From: Deltaproteobacteria bacterium
Lineage (GTDB): Bacteria > Desulfobacterota > Desulfuromonadia > Desulfuromonadales > BM103
Assembly (NCBI GenBank): GCA_019313105.1
Contig: JAFDBW010000155.1
Coordinates: forward strand, 1-8,439
DNA length: 8,439 bases
Reading direction: 5' to 3'
Under the pieces are notes generated by a model. That model was not told the origin of the DNA and did not search any database. It saw only the letters and a program-made list of their open reading frames with translations. The position numbers were made by a program, and so were the translations under genes. Of this stretch, positions 1 through 6,011 are shown in pieces; position 1 is the stretch's first letter; every line of letters starts with the position of its first letter.

Positions 1-461
1 GCCCGATGCGGGTGCTCTAAGCAGTGCAGGACAAGCTGCTGCTCCCGACCCTGATGGACACGCAGTGTGCCGAGTTGCTCACCCTGTCGATGCAGTCTGA
101 AATAAGTGAGCTTCGAGAGTTCGATAAAACTGCTTTGCGGCCGCGCCAGTCCGCGTTGCACAATCACCCGTCGGTCCGTTATCGCGTAATAGACATGGTT
201 CCACTCGAGACGGGCCTGTACCAGGTGGCCAACGAAAAAATACAGCCCTGTGATAACGAACGGCAGCGGCAGCCAGGCCAACCACCTGATGGCGTAACTG
301 TCCGCCATGGCAATCCCCAGAACCTGCCAGTAGCTGCATATCGCAAGGAAAATCAGTCCGAAGACCGAATGCCGCCAATGGCGGAAAGTATAACAACGCG
401 GTGCGGGTCGCGCCTCCCAGCGAACGGTTTCTCCATCCTCAAGGCAAAGTGTGCTGATCAT
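1..461 (-). CDS. Membrane protein with bacterial PH domain (DUF304/YdbS-like), 3' end outside window
   Basis: 153 residues are visible; the reading frame stays open to the left edge, so the C-terminus is missing. The ATG at 461-459 overlaps the TGA of the upstream lipoprotein gene (ATGA), and a GAAGGG lies about 7 nt upstream inside that gene, so the two are almost certainly co-translated. There are two hydrophobic segments at about residues 32-52 and 59-81. A stretch from about residue 86 (WNHVYYAITDRRVIVQRG) follows, with the aromatic-rich Y-x-(I/V)-T-x-x-R-(V/I) pattern of the bacterial PH-like DUF304 family. Such proteins are usually short inner-membrane proteins with the PH-like fold on one face; their function is mostly unknown. 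Family assignment rests on this motif plus the two-helix-then-PH layout. The role, perhaps envelope-related given its lipoprotein partner, is inference. Confidence 0.72.
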   Translation of the reverse strand, partial: MISTLCLEDGETVRWEARPAPRCYTFRHWRHSVFGLIFLAICSYWQVLGIAMADSYAIRWLAWLPLPFVITGLYFFVGHLVQARLEWNHVYYAITDRRVIVQRGLARPQSSFIELSKLTYFRLHRQGEQLGTLRVHQGREQQLVLHCLEHPHR

Positions 462-1540
462 TCGACACCCTTCGACCGGGCCAGGCGACTTGCTGCCGTG
501 CGTCCCAGCTTGCTGTTAGGATCTGTCTCAACGATCAATCGGTACAATGACATCCCCCCCTCAGCATCACCACCTTGTTCGCGCGCCTCGGCGAGTAGAA
601 ACAGGTTTTCCGTAACCGGCAGCAGACGAACACTCTCTGCCAGTTGATCGTTTGCCTTACGCACATTGCCCTGTTGCAGGTAGAGGTAGCCAAGCCCCAT
701 CCGCGTTTTGTAATAGTTTGGCTGCAGCTCGACAGCCTTCTGCAGGTTAAGTCTGGCGGTTTGCAAATCACCGGTACGCAGGTAGGCCATCCCCAGAGAA
801 CCGAGGATCTGCGGCTCTTCCGGAGCCATGCTTGCAGCATTCAGATACTGGGTTATTGCCTGCGAAGGTTTGTCGGCTTTTTCAAGTCGTCGGGCCTCTT
901 TCAACAGTTCGTATGCCGGCTGCAATCTCTTGAGCATACGGATTGATTCCGGCACGTCCCCGGAACGGTTCACGCCGGATTGCAGAAAACTGGTCAGGCA
1001 GCTCCCCTCGCAAGGCCTCTGTACAAAAATCCGCGCCAGCCTGATTGAACCTGACTCGGGATCATACACGGATTCCTTCAGCGACAGGATTTCCGCCGTA
1101 GCCTCGTTCGAGGCACGGTTCGCCCGTTCCGAATATGCTGCACGGGTGAGAGCTGCAGCACCTTCAAGCAAAGCCACCAGTTCACCCTGATTGCTGATCT
1201 CTGACAGAACCCCACGTGTCACAACAATCCGGCCACCCGGCAACGCATAGAGCGCTGCAGCACTCTTGTCCGCGACAGCGACAGTGAATCGGCCGTAGGC
1301 CCCGCCCTCCGTTTTGATCAGCGAGTCTAGCTCTTCTAAAAGGGCCTGATCGTGGCGTGGGCCTCCAAGCAGTTGAAGCAGCCGATCCTCTACAGTACTG
1401 CCGACCTTGATTTCCTGATCTGCGGTCAATGGCGGTGCATCGGCAGGCATATATTGCTCCATCCCGGCACAACCCGCCAACCAGGTCAGAGCGATGATGA
1501 TTGCTGACCGCATGAGTATCATTGGAACGAGTTTTTTCAT
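458..1540 (-). CDS. BepA/M48-like lipoprotein with TPR repeats, zinc site lost
   Basis: 360 residues. The N-terminus is a lipoprotein signal: basic MKK, hydrophobic core, lipobox L21-A22-G23-C24. Residues about 39-206 resemble the M48 peptidase domain of BepA-type periplasmic proteases: DQEIKVG near 41-47, then A-L-Y-A-L-P-G-G-R-I-V-V-T-R-G-V-L at 96-112, matching the family's 'NAFALPGG-x-I-x-V-x-x-G-L-L' strand, then an N-x-x-E-L-x-x-L-L helix. Where active members have HEXXH, this protein has G127-A128...L131, and no E-A-D third-ligand segment is visible, so peptidase activity is unlikely. C177 and C181 could form a disulfide. Residues about 209-345 are TPR-like repeats (for example A-I-T-Q-Y-L-N-A-A at 228-236 and A-R-L-N-L-Q-K-A-V-E-L-Q-P at 262-274). 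The ATG at 1540 has AGGA (plus-strand TCCT, 1548-1551) 7 nt upstream. Likely a periplasmic outer-membrane-anchored scaffold or chaperone. Confidence 0.8.
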   Translation of the reverse strand: MKKLVPMILMRSAIIIALTWLAGCAGMEQYMPADAPPLTADQEIKVGSTVEDRLLQLLGGPRHDQALLEELDSLIKTEGGAYGRFTVAVADKSAAALYALPGGRIVVTRGVLSEISNQGELVALLEGAAALTRAAYSERANRASNEATAEILSLKESVYDPESGSIRLARIFVQRPCEGSCLTSFLQSGVNRSGDVPESIRMLKRLQPAYELLKEARRLEKADKPSQAITQYLNAASMAPEEPQILGSLGMAYLRTGDLQTARLNLQKAVELQPNYYKTRMGLGYLYLQQGNVRKANDQLAESVRLLPVTENLFLLAEAREQGGDAEGGMSLYRLIVETDPNSKLGRTAASRLARSKGVE

Positions 1541-1547
1541 CTGCTTA

Positions 1548-1604
1548 TCCTATCTGTTCATATTATTCGGAGTGCATATTAGGCTATCCTCGAAGGACAG
1601 ACAA
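1548..1604 (-). promoter_or_regulatory. Sigma70-like promoter and RBS of the lipoprotein operon
   Basis: Read on the minus strand: -35 TTGTCT (1604-1599), 17-nt spacer, -10 TAATAT (1581-1576). An AGGA ribosome binding site (1551-1548) lies 7 nt before the ATG at 1540. Spacing and hexamers are close to consensus. It lies back to back with the typA promoter. Confidence 0.6.
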
Positions 1605-1625
1605 GCCGCCGGCAGAAAAAGCTGC

Positions 1626-1653
1626 TTGCATTTCCACGACAAGTGACTATCAT
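1626..1653 (+). promoter_or_regulatory. Sigma70-like promoter of typA
   Basis: -35 TTGCAT (1626-1631), 16-nt spacer, -10 TATCAT (1648-1653). This places transcription start near 1660, downstream of an upstream in-frame ATG at 1643 and upstream of the ATG at 1706, which independently favours the 1706 start. Confidence 0.5.
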
Positions 1654-1705
1654 GTGCCGCCCGAACTTTAATAATTTTGCAGGATTTATAAAGAAAGCAA
1701 CAAAA

Positions 1706-3517
1706 ATGACAGAACATCTACGCAACATTGCCATAATTGCCCACGTTGATCACGGTAAAACAACCCTTGTCGATGCCATGCTCAAACAATCCGGAGTCTT
1801 TCGCGAGAACCAGGTAATTACCGAACGTGTGATGGATAGCAACGACCTGGAGAAGGAACGCGGCATCACGATCTTGTCAAAGAACCTGTCGATTCACTAC
1901 GACGGCATCAAAATCAATATTGTCGACACCCCTGGTCATGCCGATTTCGGCGGTGAAGTGGAACGTGTCCTGAAGATGGTCGACTCGGTCCTGCTGCTGG
2001 TGGATGCATTCGACGGCCCGATGCCGCAGACCCGCTTCGTGCTGAAGAAGTCGCTTGATCTCGGCATCCGCCCGATCGTCGTCATCAACAAGATTGACCG
2101 CCCCGGGGCCCGTCCGGAAAAGGTCGTCGACATGGTCTTCGACCTGTTCTGTGAACTCAATGCCGATGACAAACAGCTCGACTTTCCGATTGTCTACACC
2201 AGCGCCAAACAGGGCGTTGCCAAACGCGAACTGGATGACGCATCGGATAACCTGGGACCGCTCTTCGAGATGATCCGTGAGCGGGTTGCCCCGCCGGTCG
2301 CCGATCCGGAAGCACCATTCCAGATGCTGGTGACGTCTATCGACTATAACGATTACCTCGGCCGGGTCGCCACCGGAAAGATCTTCAACGGTCGTGTGAA
2401 AACCGGCGAGACCGTGGCCCTGATCATGAAAAGTGGCGAGATATCGAAGGCGCGCATCACCAAGCTGCTCGGTTATGAAGGGCTCAAGCAAATTGACCTG
2501 GCTGAAGCCGGCGCAGGGGACATCGTCTCCGTTGCAGGCTTCGAAAACATAGGCATCGGCGAGACCCTGGCTTGCGCCGATCGACCCAAATCGCTCCCCT
2601 ACGTGTCGATCGACGAACCGACCCTGGCGATGAACTTTATCGTCAACTCCTCCCCCTTTGCCGGACGGGAGGGTAAATTTGTCACGTCGCGCAACATCCG
2701 CGACCGCCTTTTCAAAGAGTTGCGGACCAACGTCTCGCTACGCGTCGAAGAAACCGCCAACACCGATACGTTCCGGGTGTCGGGCCGCGGTGAACTTCAC
2801 CTGTCGATCCTGATCGAAAACATGCGCCGGGAAGGCTTTGAACTGGCTGTTTCCCAACCGGAAGTCATCTGTCGTGAGATCGACGGCGAACAGTGCGAAC
2901 CGATGGAATACTTGGTGGTTGATGTCCCCGAAGAACACCAGGGCACGGTGATTGAAAAACTCGGTACCCGCAAAGCGGAAATGGTCGCCATGAACGCTCT
3001 GGATGGTGTTAACCGTCTCGAGTTCATTATACCGGCACGTGGATTGATTGGCTTTCGCAGCGAGTTCCTTACCGACACTCGCGGCACCGGCGTCATGAAT
3101 CACACATTCCACGGTTATGCCCCATGGAAAGGGGTGATTCCTGGGCGTAAGAATGGCGTCCTGATCGCAATAGAAGCCGGAGAGACGATCGCCTATTCAC
3201 TCTTCAACCTGCAGGAACGCGGCTCTCTTTTCGTCGGCCCCGGTGTTAACGTCTACGAGGGAATGATTATCGGCCAGCATGCCAAGGACAATGATCTCGT
3301 GGTCAACGCCTGCAAGGGAAAGAAACTGACCAATGTACGCGCCTCAGGCAGTGACGAAGCCATCCGCTTGACCACACCACGTGATTTGACTCTCGAGCAG
3401 GCCCTCGAATTCATTGGTAATGACGAACTGGTGGAAGTCACTCCCGATTCGATTCGCCTGCGCAAGCGTCTGCTTGACGAAAATGATCGCAAGAAAGAGA
3501 GTAAAAAGCCTAAGTAG
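1706..3517 (+). CDS. typA: Ribosome-associated GTPase TypA/BipA
   Basis: 603 residues, about the normal length for the family (E. coli BipA is about 607). A translational GTPase that binds the 70S ribosome like EF-G and supports 50S assembly and growth under cold and other stress. The G motifs are intact: G1 A12-HVDHGKT-19, G2 with R-G-I-T at 52-55, G3 DTPGH at 74-78, G4 NKID at 128-131, G5 SAK at 166-168. A domain II beta-barrel follows from about 205, then an EF-G domain III-like region with SGRGELHLS, a domain V-like region, and the BipA-specific C-terminal domain ending in a Lys-rich tail. The ATG at 1706 was chosen because MTEHLRNIAIIAHVDHGK aligns with the family N-terminus; the in-frame ATG at 1643 would add 21 residues with no family counterpart. 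The Shine-Dalgarno is weak (AAGAAAG about 9 nt upstream). No strong terminator follows the stop. Confidence 0.97.
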   Translation: MTEHLRNIAIIAHVDHGKTTLVDAMLKQSGVFRENQVITERVMDSNDLEKERGITILSKNLSIHYDGIKINIVDTPGHADFGGEVERVLKMVDSVLLLVDAFDGPMPQTRFVLKKSLDLGIRPIVVINKIDRPGARPEKVVDMVFDLFCELNADDKQLDFPIVYTSAKQGVAKRELDDASDNLGPLFEMIRERVAPPVADPEAPFQMLVTSIDYNDYLGRVATGKIFNGRVKTGETVALIMKSGEISKARITKLLGYEGLKQIDLAEAGAGDIVSVAGFENIGIGETLACADRPKSLPYVSIDEPTLAMNFIVNSSPFAGREGKFVTSRNIRDRLFKELRTNVSLRVEETANTDTFRVSGRGELHLSILIENMRREGFELAVSQPEVICREIDGEQCEPMEYLVVDVPEEHQGTVIEKLGTRKAEMVAMNALDGVNRLEFIIPARGLIGFRSEFLTDTRGTGVMNHTFHGYAPWKGVIPGRKNGVLIAIEAGETIAYSLFNLQERGSLFVGPGVNVYEGMIIGQHAKDNDLVVNACKGKKLTNVRASGSDEAIRLTTPRDLTLEQALEFIGNDELVEVTPDSIRLRKRLLDENDRKKESKKPK

Positions 3518-3690
3518 AAGCATGCTTTATTCAGGACGGTACAATTGAGGAACACCCCCAGCCTGACAGAATTAAGTTGCCACTCAGATACCGGTGCGTG
3601 AATCTTCCACACTGTGCGTGCCTCTGGATAAGACAGTCTCGCTGTAAAACTGCATTGCAGGTTTAATTTGGCTGAATTAATCTCCTGAAT

Positions 3691-3703
3691 GGTAATTGTT
3701 ACC
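3691..3703. repeat. Short inverted repeat just upstream of the -35 box
   Basis: GGTAA-TTG-TTACC, a perfect 5-bp dyad with a 3-nt centre, ends one base before the -35 hexamer of the promoter for the AMMECR1-domain gene. The position suits a regulator binding site, but the arms are short and no second copy was seen. Confidence 0.25.
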
Positions 3704-3732
3704 TTGAAAAATTCATTCCATGGCTCTATGAT
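3704..3732 (+). promoter_or_regulatory. Sigma70-like promoter of the AMMECR1-domain gene
   Basis: -35 TTGAAA (3704-3709), exact 17-nt spacer, -10 TATGAT (3727-3732). Transcription would start near 3739, giving a leader of about 45 nt before the GTG start. The 186 nt between the typA stop and this promoter hold no ORF or RNA gene I can recognise. Confidence 0.65.
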
Positions 3733-3783
3733 TGGCCCGTTCTTATTACGAACGAACCCCCACCTGAGAGATCTGGAGGCAGC

Positions 3784-4335
3784 GTGGAACGAGAGTTAAA
3801 CGCTCACGAGCAACAAACCCTCCTGGCCATTGCCCGCCAGGCGATCATTCACGGCGTACGGACTGGCCAGGAATACGTCGAACCCCGCGAAGAAAAAGTC
3901 CTGAACCAGCGCAACGGCTGCTTTGTCACCATTAAGCAGAACGGACAATTGCGAGGATGTATCGGCAATTTCCAATCCGAGCTCCCGCTGTTCAAGGAAG
4001 TGGCCCAGATGGCCCAGGCCTCCGCAGCGAAAGACCCCCGGTTTTATCCCCTCAAGGAAAACGACCTGGACAACTTCAACCTCGAGATTTCAGTGCTTTC
4101 ACCACTGCAGAAAATTGAGGACATTGATGAAATCGAAGTTGGCAAACACGGTATTTACATCGAAAAGAGTTTTTATCGGGGTGTTCTCCTGCCCCAGGTT
4201 GCCCTGGAACACAACTGGGATCGCCTGACTTTTCTGAAACAGACGTGTATCAAGGCAGGGTTGCCAACGGATGCCTGGAAAGCCGAAGATGCTGAGATTT
4301 ATGTTTTCAGCGCCCAAGTTTTTGCAGAAGAATAA
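3784..4335 (+). CDS. amrA: AMMECR1-domain protein (AmmeMemoRadiSam system protein A type)
   Basis: 183 residues, the usual size of bacterial single-domain AMMECR1 proteins. It shows the family landmarks in order: a G-x-F-V-T-I-K strand at 45-51, the signature LRGCIG at 56-61, an A-x-x-D-P-R-F-x-P-L helix-turn at 82-90, an L-E-I-S-V-L-S-P-L strand at 100-108, and G-V-L-L-P-Q-V-A at 133-140 before a W-D segment. In many bacteria and archaea this protein is encoded with a Memo-like protein and a radical SAM enzyme; the biochemical role is not firmly established. Neither partner is next to it here. The start is GTG, with GGAGG at 3775-3779 only 4 nt upstream and no ATG nearby. A near-consensus promoter precedes it and a strong terminator follows, so it is probably a single-gene transcript. 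Confidence 0.9.
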   Translation: MERELNAHEQQTLLAIARQAIIHGVRTGQEYVEPREEKVLNQRNGCFVTIKQNGQLRGCIGNFQSELPLFKEVAQMAQASAAKDPRFYPLKENDLDNFNLEISVLSPLQKIEDIDEIEVGKHGIYIEKSFYRGVLLPQVALEHNWDRLTFLKQTCIKAGLPTDAWKAEDAEIYVFSAQVFAEE

Positions 4336-4362
4336 GAAACCGTCCTGGTCAGCTATCAAACC

Positions 4363-4396
4363 AAAAAGCAGGCGATGACCTCTGCCTGCTTTTTTT
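4363..4396. terminator. Rho-independent terminator, likely bidirectional
   Basis: Stem AAAAAGCAGGC (4363-4373) pairs perfectly with GCCTGCTTTTT (4384-4394) around a 10-nt loop, and the T-run continues to 4396. On the plus strand it ends the AMMECR1-domain transcript 27 nt after its stop. Because the left arm begins with five A, the minus-strand reading also ends in a T-run, so it can terminate the converging zf-TFIIB transcript. Confidence 0.88.
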
Positions 4397-4434
4397 GTCT
4401 CCACAAAATCCTCAATCAAGCATCCATGCCCTTG

Positions 4435-4569
4435 TCACACAGCTGTCAACCAGGTCATTACTGCCCGGCATGACCTTGAAGGAATCTTAGCAGAGGGTAA
4501 ACGTGTCGCCGCAACCATCGCCGGGCTGAGAATCCGCTCGATGGCCAGGTCCCCGGGCAGTCCGGACAT
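4435..4569 (-). CDS. Possible 44-residue ORF overlapping the zf-TFIIB stop
   Basis: An ATG at 4569-4567 shares its A with the TAA of the zf-TFIIB gene (TAATG), and the frame runs 44 codons to a TGA at 4437-4435, ending before the terminator. The product starts MSGLPGDLAIERILSPAM and has no domain or membrane segment I recognise. There is no convincing Shine-Dalgarno. The opposite strand is also open over much of this stretch, so the openness may be chance. The only support is the coupled start and the placement ahead of the shared terminator. Confidence 0.2.
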   Translation of the reverse strand: MSGLPGDLAIERILSPAMVAATRLPSAKIPSRSCRAVMTWLTAV

Positions 4570-4883
4570 TATGAGCCGTTCTTGTCGATCGCCTCTTCCT
4601 TGAACCAGCGATCAAACCAGGTCCTGTGATCCTTCTCCGAAAAGATCCTGAAATCTTTTGGACCCATCCAGACACCTCCACAGTTGATGCATTTGTCCAT
4701 CGGAACCCCCCTGAAATCAATCGGTTCTATCTTGTCGCCACATTTCGGGCATCGACCGAGACAGTACTTACGAATCAGCTTTTCCTGGGTTTCCTCCCTG
4801 ATCTTCTCGATCAGTTCTTTTTCCAGATCATGAAAGTATTTATTCTCCAATGCCTTTTTGCGTTCTTCCCATGCATCAGTCAT
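4569..4883 (-). CDS. Small zf-TFIIB-type zinc-ribbon protein
   Basis: 104 residues. The N-terminal half is a charged, probably coiled helix rich in Lys and Glu (residues about 4-38). It is followed by one zinc ribbon with C45-x2-C48 and C65-x2-C68 in the arrangement CPKCG...GV-x-x-D-K-C-x-x-C-G-G-V-W. This is the PF13453 (zf-TFIIB) signature of small bacterial proteins of unknown function; an extra Cys41 lies just before it. The C-terminus is aromatic and charged. I chose the ATG at 4883 because GGAGG of a near-perfect Shine-Dalgarno then sits 7 nt upstream; a GTG one codon earlier (4886) is also possible. It has its own promoter but lies only 65 nt downstream of the Cas6-like gene on the same strand, so it may also be read from there. 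Confidence 0.85.
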   Translation of the reverse strand: MTDAWEERKKALENKYFHDLEKELIEKIREETQEKLIRKYCLGRCPKCGDKIEPIDFRGVPMDKCINCGGVWMGPKDFRIFSEKDHRTWFDRWFKEEAIDKNGS

Positions 4884-4886
4884 CAC

Positions 4887-4897
4887 ATCACCTCCTT
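4887..4897 (-). promoter_or_regulatory. Extended Shine-Dalgarno of the zf-TFIIB gene
   Basis: AAGGAGGTGAT on the minus strand is an 11-base match to the complement of the canonical 16S rRNA 3' end. The GGAGG core is 4 nt from the GTG at 4886 and 7 nt from the ATG at 4883, which supports the ATG. It is by far the strongest ribosome binding site in the window and suggests high translation. Confidence 0.8.
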
Positions 4898-4916
4898 GGA
4901 GTAGCCAGTTTCGTTA

Positions 4917-4944
4917 ATTATAACAAGCATTTGAATACCGGCAA
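4917..4944 (-). promoter_or_regulatory. Sigma70-like promoter of the zf-TFIIB gene
   Basis: On the minus strand: -35 TTGCCG (4944-4939), 16-nt spacer, consensus -10 TATAAT (4922-4917). It lies in the 65-nt gap after the Cas6-like gene and would start transcription about 28 nt before the ATG. Confidence 0.55.
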
Positions 4945-4948
4945 CAAA

Positions 4949-5908
4949 TCAGTAACAAAGCCTGAAACGACCGGCGCCATAGGTCGCACCCTTGCCGATG
5001 CCGAACAGTGATGCAACGGCGAGCACCCAGAAGATGTCTTCTATGGCCTGACCCGATAGAACCATTTCGCCAGTAAAACCACCGACCACAAGTCCTTGCT
5101 GACCGGTGATCGCTCTCCAGTCTTTCCAGCACAGGTTTGTTTCAGACTCTGCAATCCTGCCAACACTCTCGAGTAGGCTGGAGGGTCCATCCAAAAATTC
5201 GACACCAGAATGTGCAAAGAGCATGGAGGTCACACGTCGCAGCATGAACGGGAAGACCTGACTAAAACGCGGCTTTCTTAGCGGTTTGCCGTTCGCCATC
5301 AGGCGAACCGGAGTCTCATACGATATCGTTACCCGGTCGGGAACCCGTTCCTGACTGACCAGCCAGTTCAGTGGCTGGACGGCGCAGGTAAACGAATCCA
5401 ACGGGTCATCCTGACGCCAGGCGAGATTTTCAGGTTGCCCGTTACTCATGCTGTAAACTTCCGTGACTGCAAAATGGCCACCACCGGACACCAGCCCAAT
5501 GTGCCCCAGTTGAATCAGACTACCCAAAAACACGTGAATAAGTTGTACCCCATTGCCAATAAACAGCACTTCACATTCAAGCCGCTGCCCTGTATCAATA
5601 GAGGTCTTTTGCATGACTGGCATGGTCATCACCAACGCCGGCGCAGGTTTCTGGAATCTACGCCTGGCGACAGGGTCCTCACTTGGATCCGGTTGGAAAA
5701 GAGCGTGCCATTGCCTGACTGCGAGTTTGTCAGTCGGATCAAGTATCTGCCTTCCGGGAGACCTCAGGATACGCCCCAGCCTGATAAAGTCAGCAGGCCA
5801 AACAGTGCAGGGAGAGAGAAAATCCAGGGCAAAGCGGGCCTTGACAATATCCACCGCCTGCAACGCTTCGGGCCAATCCGGTATGAGTAACTTCTTTTCT
5901 GTGATCAT
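4949..5908 (-). CDS. cas6: Cas6-type RAMP endoribonuclease (stand-alone)
   Basis: 319 residues. The C-terminal half matches the Cas6 C-terminal RAMP fold (PF10040 type): S-Y-E-T-P-V-R-L at 196-203, a K-P-L-R-K-P-R-F segment at 208-215 leading into a helix, G-G-F-T-G-E-M at 276-282, and a closing glycine-rich loop GIGKGATYGAGRFRL at 303-317. The first half shows the partner ferredoxin-like domain: R-F-A-L-D-F near 25-30 and a G-rich loop G-L-V-S-G-G-G-H-F-A-V at 138-148. Cas6 proteins cut the CRISPR precursor transcript within repeats. The catalytic residue varies between subfamilies; His68, 125, 136, 145 and 233 are the histidines present, and I cannot assign one. The Cys-rich insertion common in this family's N-terminal half is absent. 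No array or other cas gene lies in the window. The ATG at 5908 has no good Shine-Dalgarno, so the start is less certain than the family call. Confidence 0.82.
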   Translation of the reverse strand: MITEKKLLIPDWPEALQAVDIVKARFALDFLSPCTVWPADFIRLGRILRSPGRQILDPTDKLAVRQWHALFQPDPSEDPVARRRFQKPAPALVMTMPVMQKTSIDTGQRLECEVLFIGNGVQLIHVFLGSLIQLGHIGLVSGGGHFAVTEVYSMSNGQPENLAWRQDDPLDSFTCAVQPLNWLVSQERVPDRVTISYETPVRLMANGKPLRKPRFSQVFPFMLRRVTSMLFAHSGVEFLDGPSSLLESVGRIAESETNLCWKDWRAITGQQGLVVGGFTGEMVLSGQAIEDIFWVLAVASLFGIGKGATYGAGRFRLCY

Positions 5909-5961
5909 TTCTGGTTATTGTAGTCCGTGATCAATTCTGATAGAGTCCACCTCATCAACAA

Positions 5962-5980
5962 CAGATATACACCATATCTG
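5962..5980. repeat. Inverted repeat between divergent cas6 and tgt
   Basis: CAGATAT (5962-5968) and ATATCTG (5974-5980) form a perfect 7-bp dyad around ACACC. It lies 53 nt upstream of the Cas6-like start and 31 nt upstream of the tgt start. It could be a regulator site for one or both genes or a weak leader hairpin; no T-run follows. I found no convincing -35/-10 pair in this spacer in either direction. Confidence 0.4.
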
Positions 5981-6011
5981 ATACGTCTGCGACGATAAAG
6001 CTTACGCTATT

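Noticed and set aside
24..647. 207-codon plus-strand open frame
   Set aside because: It lies opposite the PH-domain gene and the end of the lipoprotein gene, both with recognisable domains; its translation has no domain-like pattern.
1643..1705. N-terminal extension of TypA from an upstream in-frame ATG
   Set aside because: The 21 extra residues have no counterpart in TypA proteins, and the likely -10 box overlaps this ATG.
1877..2491. 204-codon minus-strand frame inside typA
   Set aside because: Antisense shadow of a highly conserved GTPase gene; no independent start signals or domain.
3518..3535. Palindrome AAGCATGCTT after the typA stop as a terminator
   Set aside because: It has no loop of its own, and the alternative stem is only 5 bp with a poor T-run.
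4460..4561. 9-bp inverted pair ACTGCCCGG / CCGGGCAGT
   Set aside because: The arms are 84 nt apart in GC-rich DNA with no supporting structure; likely chance.
4442..4574. Plus-strand protein-like stretch after the AMMECR1 terminator
   Set aside because: It looks helical when translated (AVNQVITARHDLEG) but has no start codon at its left end and lies past a strong terminator.
5435..5930. Plus-strand open frames opposite the Cas6-like gene
   Set aside because: Overlapping shadows of a gene with clear RAMP motifs.
4900..6011. CRISPR repeats near the Cas6-like gene
   Set aside because: No regularly spaced direct repeats of 24-37 nt were seen here or elsewhere in the window.
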